Positions 8,473 through 16,808 of a stretch of 64,000 nt of DNA are shown one piece after another (the first letter of the stretch is position 1; each line of letters starts with the position of its first letter). Below the pieces are notes generated by a model. It was not told the origin of the DNA and did not search any database. It was given only the letters and a program-made list of their open reading frames with translations. The stretch is taken from contig CAZOVG010000001.1 in assembly GCA_964583335.1 (NCBI GenBank), positions 186,001 to 250,000 on the forward strand, written 5' to 3'. The translations under genes were made by a program, and so were the position numbers. The stretch is from JAGNKE01 sp964583335 (GTDB taxonomy: Bacteria > Pseudomonadota > Alphaproteobacteria > Micavibrionales > Micavibrionaceae).

Positions 8473-10218
8473 ATGAATATGTGCGGCAGAAATTTGTTCC
8501 TTACCTTCAGACGTCATCTTGTTCTGGGCGCCAGCGCGGTTTGCCTTATGGCCACCCTTCCGGGGGCGGCGTTCGCGCAAGTGGCCGAGGCGACGGGAAC
8601 CGCCGACCCGACCCGGGCGCAGGACCGTTTTCTGGACGATCAGAGGCTGCCTGAGGTCGAGCCTGAGGTCGAGGTGCGGCCCGCGCCGCCGCTGCAAGCT
8701 CCCGAGGGCGCGGAAAGCGTCACGTTCGAGCTGAAAACACTGCAAATTGACGGTGTCGGCAGCTATACGGCCGACGATCTCGATCCGCTCTACCGGGACA
8801 AGCTGGGCACCACGGTCAGTCTGGCCGATATCTATGGCGTTGCTAACGCGCTGACCGCCAAGTACAGGAATGACGGGTATGTTCTGACGCAGGTGATTGT
8901 GCCGCCGCAGACGATCGAGTCGGGGACGGTGCGTTTGCAGGTCGTCGAAGGGTTTATCGATCAGGTCTTCGTTGAGGGCGTGGAAAAGGAGAGCGAAGCG
9001 AAGCTTATCCGCAAGCTGGCGGGGAATCTTCAGGGTGGCAAGGCGATGAACGCTCAGGATCTTGAGCGCAATCTGCTGCTGATCAACGATCTGCCGGGCG
9101 TGACGGCGCGCTCCATCCTCAGCCCCTCCAAAACGACGACGGGCGCGGCGGATTTGACGGTTATCGTCGAGCGCGACAAATATGAGGGACAGGTCGGTTT
9201 CGATAATTTCGGCAGCCGTTTCCTCGGGGAATATGAAGGACAGGTCGGCGGAGCGTTCAACTCCATGTTCGGTTATAATGACCGGATGGCCGCGCAATTC
9301 GTGATGGCCGGGGATCACAAGGAAAGCGTCGATGAGCTGTTGTTCGGGTCGCTTTCGTACGAATTTCCGGTCGGGTCTTACGGCACGACCGTCAAGCTGC
9401 TGAGCAGCATCACCTCGACCGATCCGGGCTATACGCTGCGCGAGTTCGACGTGAAGGGTCGTTCTTCGCTCGTGGCTGCCACGGTCACGCATCCGTTCAT
9501 CCGGTCCCGGAACCTGAACCTTTACGGCTACGGGACGTTCGATATCCGCGACGTGGACAGCAAGAACAACCTTGAGACCAAGCGTCAGGACCGGATCACC
9601 TCCGTGCGCGCCGGGGCGCAAGGGCAGTATGTCGATACGCTGATCGGCGTGGGCGTGAACACGGCCAGCATCGAATTTTCCCACGGGCTTTCGATCCTCG
9701 GATCGAGCGACAAGGGCGACCCGAACCTGACGCGCGAGCGCGGCGACCCGGAATATTTCAAAACCGAGCTGAATTTGCAGCGTCTGCAGCGCGTGACCTC
9801 GCAGATCAACGTTCTGGTCGCGGCGCAAGGGCAGTGGTCGGCGGTGCCGCTGCTGAGCTCCGAGGAGTTCGGCGTGGGCGGCATTAATATCGGGCGCGGC
9901 TACGACCCGTCCGAGATCGTCGGCGACGACGGGATTGCGGGCAAGGTCGAGTTGCAGTGGAACGAGCCGCGCGAGTTCAGCGCCGTCGATCACTACCAGC
10001 TTTATACGTTCTTCGATATCGGCCGGGTGTGGAATCAGGACGGCACGAGCACGAACGACAAGCGGGAGTCGGTGAGTTCGACGGGTCTTGGCATTCGTGC
10101 GGATATCACCAAGAACACGCAGGCAGGCGTGGCCGTGGCTTTCCCGCTGACGCGCGAGGTGGATGCCCGCGAAGACCGCGATCCGCGTTATTATGTCAAC
10201 GTGAACCACAAATTCTAG
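8473..10218 (+). CDS. TpsB-type outer-membrane transporter (ShlB/FhaC/HecB family)
   Basis: Outer-membrane beta-barrel that moves the TpsA exoprotein from periplasm to surface. Residues 1-36 are a signal peptide ending in AFA. After a Pro/Glu-rich linker come the POTRA domains (about 75-240), with the typical YRNDGYVLTQVIVPPQ segment of POTRA_2, and then the ShlB-type 16-strand barrel domain to a C-terminal Phe, as is usual for barrel proteins inserted by BamA. The length of 581 aa is normal for the family. An AGGA ribosome binding site lies four bases before the ATG; a second ATG two codons later is also possible. It is divergent from its partner gene. Confidence 0.93.
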   Translation: MNMCGRNLFLTFRRHLVLGASAVCLMATLPGAAFAQVAEATGTADPTRAQDRFLDDQRLPEVEPEVEVRPAPPLQAPEGAESVTFELKTLQIDGVGSYTADDLDPLYRDKLGTTVSLADIYGVANALTAKYRNDGYVLTQVIVPPQTIESGTVRLQVVEGFIDQVFVEGVEKESEAKLIRKLAGNLQGGKAMNAQDLERNLLLINDLPGVTARSILSPSKTTTGAADLTVIVERDKYEGQVGFDNFGSRFLGEYEGQVGGAFNSMFGYNDRMAAQFVMAGDHKESVDELLFGSLSYEFPVGSYGTTVKLLSSITSTDPGYTLREFDVKGRSSLVAATVTHPFIRSRNLNLYGYGTFDIRDVDSKNNLETKRQDRITSVRAGAQGQYVDTLIGVGVNTASIEFSHGLSILGSSDKGDPNLTRERGDPEYFKTELNLQRLQRVTSQINVLVAAQGQWSAVPLLSSEEFGVGGINIGRGYDPSEIVGDDGIAGKVELQWNEPREFSAVDHYQLYTFFDIGRVWNQDGTSTNDKRESVSSTGLGIRADITKNTQAGVAVAFPLTREVDAREDRDPRYYVNVNHKF

Positions 10219-10228
10219 AGCCACGACC

Positions 10229-10294
10229 GGACTTAGTCCACTTTGGCGGGCGAAGTTCGTCTCTTCGTCTGCTGGGCGGCGTGGACTTAGTCCA
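10229..10294. repeat. Two copies of GGACTTAGTCCA, imperfect inverted repeat
   Basis: The 12-mer GGACTTAGTCCA occurs at 10229-10240 and again at 10283-10294. Each copy is nearly palindromic, and the pair can also fold into a 13-bp stem with one mismatch around a loop of about 40 bases. It sits between the convergent ends of the TpsB and SGNH genes, so a role in transcription termination is possible. There is no T run. Confidence 0.5.
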
Positions 10295-10297
10295 GTT

Positions 10298-11935
10298 CTA
10301 AGGCACCACTATTCCCGCGCTTGTGACGGTGATCGTTCCGAAGCTGTTGGTAAAATCTTGCTCCATCGTCAGGGTCGTGCCGCTGTCTCCGGCCACCTGC
10401 GTATAGGACATCGGCGTATCGCCGGGAACGCGGGTTAAAAGCAGCGTTACACCATCCCGATAAACCCGGCACTCCTGCGCGGTCGGCCCGCCGCCATTGA
10501 TGGTCGAGGGTTGCAGCGTCAGGGAATTGCCCACACCGGGGGTGCCGTTGAGGCGCGGGCGGTCGCCAATCGGGTTTTGAACGCCGGAGAACATCGCGCC
10601 GCCAAGGTTGAACGGTGCGCCATAGGCCACTTCCTCGGCCCGCCGTGCGCTCATCTGCGCGACCACAATGCGCAAATCCACCGCGCCGGAAATCAGGCCG
10701 AAGGACACCTCGAAATTCTCACTGGCGGAATTGGAAAGGCGGACCTGCGGCACGGTGCGTAAAACGCCCGTGAACGCGCCCGTCAACATCCCGGCATTCA
10801 CAAGCTCAACGGTCTTGCTGAACATCGCGCCGATATTGCCGAACCCCGCATAAAGCGTGGATACGCCGACCGGGGCGCTCGATCCGTCCGTGGCCGACAC
10901 CTTGACATAGGCCCATGCCTCGCCGTAATCGCCAAATTCGAACGCGGCGACAACCTGATTAATTAGGGTGAGGATGCCAAGGGCCGAAGTCGTGCCGACA
11001 ACGTCAATCTGTTGCGCCGGAAGGCCGCTGCCCACACCGGGAATGTCCACCGTGGTTTTGGAACACGTCGCCGTCACGCCGATGGTCGCGCCGCCGGAGG
11101 TGCCGTTGCTGGAGCAATAGGCGCTCCACCCGGTCGCCACGTCTCCGCTCGTCCCCGTCCCGGCCGTGCCGCCCGTGCCGGACAAATCCCAATTCGCTTC
11201 GAGGTTCGAGCCGGGGGCTGACGCGCCGTACAGAAGGCTTTCGGACGTGTCGAGATAAGGCAGGATATCCGCAGCATCCGCCGCGCCGATCAGCCGCGCC
11301 CCTGTTCCGTTGGGGTGCAGACCGTCATAAAGATATGTCAGGGAGATATCAATCGCGTCCACGCGGCTGCCGAGGGTATAAACCCCGTTCGCAGGATCGT
11401 GCAGCGTATCAAGCCAAGCGTTGAAGGCGGTCCATTTGGTCAGGTTGATTTCCGGGTTCGCGTTCGGCGTTTGGTTTGCGGTGCCCTTCAGCACCTTGCC
11501 CAGAAAAACCCGCCCGCCCAAGGCCAGAACATCGTCGATATGCGCCTGTAGCGTTGCTTGCATAATGGCCAGCGTCGCGGCGGCGTTGCTCATATCGTTC
11601 GTGCCGATGGCGAACATCACGATTGCGCCTTCGCGAACCTGCGAGAGCCACCAATCCTCGCGCCGCCCGATATAGGCCGTGGCGCTCACTTCCTGCGTCA
11701 GGACGGCACCGCCGATCCCCTGATTGCTGGCGGGGGTGCAGTAGAAATGGCCGTTGGTAAAAACGTTAAACCAATGCCGCCAAGCGCGATGGTTCGAGCT
11801 TGAGGAATTGGAAACGTTGGTGATGGAATCGCCCACGAAGATCAGCGGCGTGTTCAGCGGGATCAGGGGGGTAGAAGGGGAATCGGGCAGAATTTGGTCG
11901 GCAGCATTGAGCATGCGGCCCAAGCGGATCAGCAT
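10298..11935 (-). CDS. SGNH/GDSL hydrolase with beta-rich C-terminal region
   Basis: Predicted esterase or deacetylase of the SGNH family. Block I is FVGDSIT with Ser37, block II a glycine in NQGIGG (about 72-76), block III GTND with Asn113, and block V DGLHP with Asp204 and His207, so all catalytic blocks are intact within the first 220 residues. The remaining 320 residues look beta-rich with repeated Ser/Thr/Gly/Val segments, like phage tail-fibre or carbohydrate-binding extensions; I recognise no named domain there. There is no signal peptide. An AAGGAG ribosome binding site precedes the ATG. No other phage gene lies nearby, so this may be a stray phage-derived gene or a surface-glycan enzyme. 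Substrate unknown. Confidence 0.8.
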   Translation of the reverse strand: MLIRLGRMLNAADQILPDSPSTPLIPLNTPLIFVGDSITNVSNSSSSNHRAWRHWFNVFTNGHFYCTPASNQGIGGAVLTQEVSATAYIGRREDWWLSQVREGAIVMFAIGTNDMSNAAATLAIMQATLQAHIDDVLALGGRVFLGKVLKGTANQTPNANPEINLTKWTAFNAWLDTLHDPANGVYTLGSRVDAIDISLTYLYDGLHPNGTGARLIGAADAADILPYLDTSESLLYGASAPGSNLEANWDLSGTGGTAGTGTSGDVATGWSAYCSSNGTSGGATIGVTATCSKTTVDIPGVGSGLPAQQIDVVGTTSALGILTLINQVVAAFEFGDYGEAWAYVKVSATDGSSAPVGVSTLYAGFGNIGAMFSKTVELVNAGMLTGAFTGVLRTVPQVRLSNSASENFEVSFGLISGAVDLRIVVAQMSARRAEEVAYGAPFNLGGAMFSGVQNPIGDRPRLNGTPGVGNSLTLQPSTINGGGPTAQECRVYRDGVTLLLTRVPGDTPMSYTQVAGDSGTTLTMEQDFTNSFGTITVTSAGIVVP

Positions 11936-12119
11936 GGGAGGCTCCTTAAATTATCAGGTTTGGCTGGGTTAGAGGCGGTCTGCGCAGATAGGCGGGCGCA
12001 ATACGGGCCATGATTATTAGGAATATAATGCTAATATTTTCTTGACGCAAGCTTTTTTTGCAGCGTTTGCGCTTGCGCCCCCGGATGGATACCATCAGCG
12101 ACAGGAAGGGCAGGTCAGG

Positions 12120-13187
12120 ATGGTGCGGTCAGGGGTCTTATTTTTGGCGTTTTGCGCCGCGTTATCGTGGGGCGGACCCGCGCAGGGCAGAGTCACGGCG
12201 GCCACCGCCAAACCCAAGCGTGTCACGATCAGCGCGGAAAAACCTAGCGTCGTCAGCATTACCTGGTATGCCAAGGGCAAACACACGCCGGAAGATCTGG
12301 TCCGCGTGACGATGGGCGAAGGCCAATTCTTTCTGGCGGACCGCAAAGGTGTTTTCCTTGATTTCGCCGGCGAAGAGACGACCAAGGAGTTCAGAACCGA
12401 TAAAGACGGTACGTATTTGATCGCCTTCAAGGAGACCGTCACTCTGTCGCGCGCGATGGTGGAGCAAGCGGCCGCGGAGAACAAAAATATTTATTACGAA
12501 CGCCGTTTTATGGACCATACGCTGGACGTGCCGGTTTTGGCGCACGTTATGTTTCAACCCGTCAGAAGCGTTGGCGACACGTTGGCGGTGACCGGCTTGA
12601 GGCTCAACTTTCCCGACAAAAAAGGCTTGTGCCATATCAAAACCGGGGAGAGCCTGAAGGCTGAAGCGCTGGTCGAAGTCGAGGGCAGCGGTATGCTCAA
12701 AGGGCGCTGGGAGATACGTAAGCGGCCGTTCCTTGATGAGTACCGCGTGTTAAGGCTGGTGCATTATCCGGTGAAGGAGGAGATCGTGCTCGGCCTTGAG
12801 AGCCCGGACCTTCCTAGCGAAGTTTCGGGGCCTATGGATGTGCGGCTGGTGATTACCGAGCCCAAGACCGCAGCCGAAGCGCCGATGATTTCATGTCTCG
12901 TCCGGGGCACCGGAGACGCGCCGCTTGAGGCTACCACGGACGCGGGCACGGCGTTGACGGTTCTCGCGCCATCGCAAGCCGGGCCGATCACGGCGCATAT
13001 GCGCATCAAATGGAAGAGCGGTTCGGATTATCGTTTCTTCAGGATCGTTTTTTTGCGAGAGGATGGCGGGATCATGGCGGCGACGGAGGCGCCGCGCGGG
13101 GTCGATGAGATCGAGGTCACTGAGGAAATCGCCGCGCAGCTGGCTCCGGGGACAGCGTATCAGGTGACAGTCAGGGGCTACCGCTAG
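12120..13187 (+). CDS. Hypothetical exported protein, 355 aa
   Basis: I chose the ATG at 12120 because it follows a purine-rich AGGAAGGG/CAGG ribosome binding region and starts a clear signal peptide (MVRSGVLFLAFC, cleavage near GPAQG). A TTG 26 codons earlier would bury the signal peptide. The mature part is predicted to be mostly beta strand, with alternating hydrophobic residues and few cysteines, suggesting Ig-like periplasmic or surface domains. I recognise no family. It is followed two bases after its stop by the convergent sulfotransferase gene. Confidence 0.6.
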   Translation: MVRSGVLFLAFCAALSWGGPAQGRVTAATAKPKRVTISAEKPSVVSITWYAKGKHTPEDLVRVTMGEGQFFLADRKGVFLDFAGEETTKEFRTDKDGTYLIAFKETVTLSRAMVEQAAAENKNIYYERRFMDHTLDVPVLAHVMFQPVRSVGDTLAVTGLRLNFPDKKGLCHIKTGESLKAEALVEVEGSGMLKGRWEIRKRPFLDEYRVLRLVHYPVKEEIVLGLESPDLPSEVSGPMDVRLVITEPKTAAEAPMISCLVRGTGDAPLEATTDAGTALTVLAPSQAGPITAHMRIKWKSGSDYRFFRIVFLREDGGIMAATEAPRGVDEIEVTEEIAAQLAPGTAYQVTVRGYR

Positions 13188-13188
13188 G

Positions 13189-14097
13189 TCAAACCGTGTA
13201 GCCGTTCAGGAATTCGTGGCGGTCGATGAGGTCCTCTATGCGGGCCTGCTGCTGGGCGGACCAGCGCACCGGGGAGAGGCTGCGGGCCGGTTCGCCGCTG
13301 ACGACCGAGGCGCAGGCGCGGACGTAATCGTCTGGCGCATCAAGTTCGAGAAACGCCATGATGCGGCGGATGACGTGGCGCGGTTCGCGGACCAGATCCT
13401 CCTGACGCACCAGAAGCACTTGCCCGGGGTATTTGCGGTAGGCGAGCGCCGCGCCTTCGCAGGTTCTCTCGAAGGCGGACAAAGCGGCCTCGGGGTCCAT
13501 GCCCTGCCGCGCGACCATCGCGTTGAGCGCGGCGCATGGGCTGCGGACCGCGTGGATCATCTTGACGGGGAGGCCGAATTTTTTCTCCATTGCGCCGATC
13601 AGGCCGATATTTTCGTAGAGTTGGAGCGCTGAGGACTGCGCCTTTTTGTCGCCGATGACGCGCAGGGTTTCATAGCCGCCCTGATGCATTCCGGGGACGG
13701 AATAGGAATAGCCGGTCCAGCGGGCGCCGTTGCGGCGGAAGTTGCGGGCGTTGAAGAGCATGAGGCGCGAGGCCTGTTTGAGTGTGAGGCCATTGCGGAA
13801 CTGGCGCAGGAGGTTGAATTCCGTGGACATGACGATTTCGGGGTGAGCGTCGAGCATCGCGCCGATCAGGGTGCTGGCGCTCCACTGTGCGCCGATCAGC
13901 AGGGTTATGGCCTTGAGGTCTTGCAGTTCGGCGTCCGCCGGGGCGGAGAGGCAACCCGCCAGAACGCGGTTAACGTGCGGAATCTTTTCGGGGCTGCGGA
14001 TAGATTTCAGAAGGGAAATGGACATATTACGTTCGAACCGGGGCGGGGATTGAGAGGATGCGGCGCGCCACGACGAACGCCGGACACGCTCCATCAT
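13189..14097 (-). CDS. Sulfotransferase family protein
   Basis: Predicted PAPS-dependent sulfotransferase, moving a sulfate group to a carbohydrate or small molecule. The 5'-phosphosulfate loop is seen as LLIGAQWSASTL close to the N-terminus, followed by DAHPEI and a typical 3'-phosphate region in HAVRSPCAALNAM, with VRQEDLVREP further on. The start at 14097 is preferred because CAGGAAA lies six bases before it; the longest frame starts at 14163 without a ribosome binding site. It is convergent with the secreted protein gene and divergent from the glycosyltransferase gene, which suggests surface-polysaccharide work, by context only. Confidence 0.75.
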   Translation of the reverse strand: MMERVRRSSWRAASSQSPPRFERNMSISLLKSIRSPEKIPHVNRVLAGCLSAPADAELQDLKAITLLIGAQWSASTLIGAMLDAHPEIVMSTEFNLLRQFRNGLTLKQASRLMLFNARNFRRNGARWTGYSYSVPGMHQGGYETLRVIGDKKAQSSALQLYENIGLIGAMEKKFGLPVKMIHAVRSPCAALNAMVARQGMDPEAALSAFERTCEGAALAYRKYPGQVLLVRQEDLVREPRHVIRRIMAFLELDAPDDYVRACASVVSGEPARSLSPVRWSAQQQARIEDLIDRHEFLNGYTV

Positions 14098-14347
14098 ACC
14101 GTTTCCTGCGGGAAATTCCACAGTCCGTTTAAAGCGTAACGCAAAAAAATCCAGATTTTTCATGGGGCAAGGCGGAGGACATTAGCCTTCAATTTGTTAT
14201 AAAACTCCGGCAAGCCCTTTATTTACTTGCAAAAAACCGTGTGGTGGGTTAGGCGTTTTTCGTTGCGAAACCGGGCCTTTCAAGGTCATAATAGGCAAAA
14301 CACGCTTACAATCGGTTCGGGGTTTTTGAAATAACGGGTGATCCACG

Positions 14348-15514
14348 ATGAGGATTTTTTATTTTTCAGGCGCCTCCTTCCCCTCCTCCGAGGCACGGGC
14401 GGTGCATGTCGTGAAGATGTGCGAGGCGTTCGGCAAGGCGGGACATGAGGTCACGCTGTTTGCCATGGGCAACCCGAACATGGATACGCGCGAGATTTTC
14501 AAAAGCTATGATGTGGGCGGGCATTTCAGGCTGTCGCTCTCGAAAGATGTTAAAATCCCCCTGCTCTCCAATTACAAACGGCTCAAGCATATTTCCGAGC
14601 AGATGAAGAATTTCGGACGGCCCGACATAGTTTACGGGCGCGACCCGGTCGCGCTGGCCTTGTATGCCCCGCAGCGCATTCCCATGGTCTTCGAGGCCAC
14701 ACGCGCGCCCACGAGCAAGGCCGAGCAGACGGCCATCTCTAAGCTGATTAAGAAGCCCGGGTTTTCCGGCATCGTCGCGCTTTCGGACGCGCTCAAGCAA
14801 GATTTGCTCAAGCGGTTTCCGGTTTTGAAGCCCGAGCAGATTTTCGTCGCGCACGACGCGGCGGAGGTGCCGCACAACATTTCGGGCCAAGCGGAAACCA
14901 TCGCTCCGCTCAAGGGCCGAAAAGACGCGACCAAGGTTGGATATGCAGGCACATTACATCAGGGCAAGGGGATTTCGATGATCCTGAAGGTCGCCCCGCT
15001 CCTGCCAGACTGCGATTTCCACGTTCTGGGCGGCACGAAGGCGGAGCTTGAGAAAATCGCGCGCACAAACCCCTCGGGCAATATCATTTTCCACGGCCAT
15101 AGGCCGCATGCGGAGGTCGCGGGGATGCTTAAATCCTTTGATATCCTGCTTGCGCCTTATCAGCACGCGGCCCTTATTAAGACGGGCAAGAATATCTCGC
15201 GCTGGATTTCGCCCATGAAAGTGTTCGAGTATATGGCGGCGGGGCGGCCTATGGTCGCGTCGGACCTTTCGATTTTGCGGGAATTCCTGACCCACGGCGA
15301 GAACGCCCTGCTGGTTAATGCCGGGGAGCCGCTGGAATGGGTTGCGGCGATTCAGGCTCTGCGGAAGAATCCCGATCTCGCAAAGGAGATGGCGCACAAG
15401 GCGTTCGCGGACCTGAAAAACAATTTTACTTGGGACAAGCGCGCGGAGACGGTTCTGGATTTCGCGGGCGGCAAGCGGACCTCCATCCTCGCCTCGCGGC
15501 ACAAGGCGGCGTAG
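14348..15514 (+). CDS. Glycosyltransferase family 4 protein
   Basis: GT-B fold glycosyltransferase of 388 aa. The N-terminal domain begins with a Rossmann strand (MRIFYFSGASFP) and the acceptor-side segment HVVKMCEAF. The C-terminal donor-binding domain starts at VGYAGTLHQGKG (about residue 197) and holds the family signature MKVFEYMAAGRPMVASD, with the E-x7-E type glutamates (EYMAAGRP and ILREFL). The sugar donor and acceptor cannot be told. It stands alone on the plus strand beside the sulfotransferase, consistent with glycan assembly. Confidence 0.85.
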   Translation: MRIFYFSGASFPSSEARAVHVVKMCEAFGKAGHEVTLFAMGNPNMDTREIFKSYDVGGHFRLSLSKDVKIPLLSNYKRLKHISEQMKNFGRPDIVYGRDPVALALYAPQRIPMVFEATRAPTSKAEQTAISKLIKKPGFSGIVALSDALKQDLLKRFPVLKPEQIFVAHDAAEVPHNISGQAETIAPLKGRKDATKVGYAGTLHQGKGISMILKVAPLLPDCDFHVLGGTKAELEKIARTNPSGNIIFHGHRPHAEVAGMLKSFDILLAPYQHAALIKTGKNISRWISPMKVFEYMAAGRPMVASDLSILREFLTHGENALLVNAGEPLEWVAAIQALRKNPDLAKEMAHKAFADLKNNFTWDKRAETVLDFAGGKRTSILASRHKAA

Positions 15515-15532
15515 GGCGCGGCGTGCTTGCCC

Positions 15533-16075
15533 TTACATTCCCGAGAAAGCAACGACGAGGGCGATCAGGTTGCCGAGTGCGAATGTCGCATATGATATTT
15601 TCAGCCAGAAGAATTTCGGGATAATCGAAAAGCGCGCGGTGTCGTAGAGGTCGTATGCAGCGGCGGAGGCGAGTTTCGAGGTGTCGTTAAAGACACACAT
15701 AAAACGTTGCATGTAATCCTCCTCTTCCAGATGCCCTATATCATTGAAGTGAAGAATGTTCAGTCTGCGGTCGCTGGATTTTCTGTATTTGCGCTTGGGA
15801 TAAATACAGATCATCGCGGCAAGGATGCTCAGCACCGCCGCGCAAATCGAGATTTGTGAGGCTTCGGGATAGGTGTTGCTCTCGATGGAACGGATGCACA
15901 TCGGGATCAGGATCGAGTTGAGGAAGATCATCACCTGCGCCTTCTGGTCGATCATGCGCAGGATGACGGCGTATTTGTTGACGGTGGCCGAGATGACCTG
16001 GCCCCGCATGAGGGCTTCCCATTTCTTCTGGCTGGGGTCTTCGGGCGCGGGGGCGGCGGCTGGCGTGGCGGACAT
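15533..16075 (-). CDS. Pycsar-effector-type (DUF5706) membrane protein
   Basis: A 180-residue protein. The start at 16075 has a good ribosome binding site (AGGGAAAAGCC) and gives an Ala/Pro-rich cytosolic N-terminus; a longer frame to 16225 has no such site. It has a KYAVILRMIDQKAQ segment leading into two hydrophobic helices, then a soluble loop with HFNDIGHLEEEDY and YDLYDTA, then a last membrane helix. This layout matches the PycTM/DUF5706 family, whose members are toxic membrane effectors opened by cyclic CMP or UMP in Pycsar phage defence. No nucleotide cyclase gene is next to it, so a defence role here is uncertain. Neighbours are glycosyltransferase and clpS. Confidence 0.6.
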   Translation of the reverse strand: MSATPAAAPAPEDPSQKKWEALMRGQVISATVNKYAVILRMIDQKAQVMIFLNSILIPMCIRSIESNTYPEASQISICAAVLSILAAMICIYPKRKYRKSSDRRLNILHFNDIGHLEEEDYMQRFMCVFNDTSKLASAAAYDLYDTARFSIIPKFFWLKISYATFALGNLIALVVAFSGM

Positions 16076-16294
16076 GGCTTTTCCCTGATCTGATTTATAT
16101 GAGCGTTTTGCTCTTTTGGCGTTGTTTACAGCAAAAACAAGGATTTGGGCAAAGGTTTTTTGGGGTTTTTTCCGCTTAAAGGGCGTATTTTTTCTCTGGA
16201 AACCTAACCGTGCGATAATATACACTCCGCCTGATTCTGTAAGGGCGGCTAGTCATATCTATGATTGTTTGCGCTCGGCTTATGGGGATTTACG

Positions 16295-16690
16295 GTGATT
16301 GCCTTCGGTGCTTTTGAAAATTCCGGTCTTCCGCTTGCGGAGCGCCTGTCGGACGACGGGGGCAACGGGGATGAGCGCGGGCCGGATGACGGGCAACGGG
16401 AAACCAGCATTATCCTCAAGACCCGACCGAAGACCAAGAAGCCTTCGATGTACAAGGTTTTGCTGCTCAATGACGACTACACGCCGATGGAGTTTGTCGT
16501 CTTGGTGCTTGAAAAATTCTTTAACAAGAGCCGGCAGGAGGCCACGGATATCATGCTGACCGTCCATAGGCGCGGCGTCGGCGTGTGCGGCGTTTATACG
16601 TTCGAGATCGCGGAAACCAAAGTTGCGCAGGTTATGGATTTCGCGCGGGCGAACGAACAGCCTTTGCAGTGCACTATGGAGAAGGAGTGA
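16295..16690 (+). CDS. clpS: ATP-dependent Clp protease adaptor ClpS
   Basis: N-recognin that delivers proteins with Leu, Phe, Tyr or Trp N-termini to ClpAP. The core domain fills the last 90 residues: MYKVLLLNDDYTPMEFVV is the family hallmark with the substrate-contacting Asn-Asp-Asp and Met, and VHRRGVGVCGVY holds the pocket histidine. The N-terminal tail is longer than in E. coli, as is common in alphaproteobacteria. I chose GTG at 16295 (GGGG eight bases upstream); a TTG at 16265 is an alternative. The gene is followed by clpA. Confidence 0.93.
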   Translation: MIAFGAFENSGLPLAERLSDDGGNGDERGPDDGQRETSIILKTRPKTKKPSMYKVLLLNDDYTPMEFVVLVLEKFFNKSRQEATDIMLTVHRRGVGVCGVYTFEIAETKVAQVMDFARANEQPLQCTMEKE

Positions 16691-16724
16691 GGCTTTTTTC
16701 GTCTCTTTTTGGGGATTCTTAATG

Positions 16725-16754
16725 TTTCTTAAATCGGTTTCCCCGATGTATAAT
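16725..16754 (+). promoter_or_regulatory. Possible clpA promoter
   Basis: A perfect TATAAT at 16749-16754 lies 18 bases after a weak -35 box (TTTCTT, 16725-16730) and about 55 bases before the clpA start. It would let clpA be transcribed separately from clpS. Confidence 0.4.
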
Positions 16755-16808
16755 AGAGCGAGGGGCGGATAAGGCCTTTCCCACCCTAGACAAGGAAGTA
16801 TTAAGCAT

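Noticed and set aside
8464..10224. A 586-codon minus-strand frame opposite tpsB
   Set aside because: It is antisense to a clear Omp85-type transporter and is a by-product of high GC in the third codon position.
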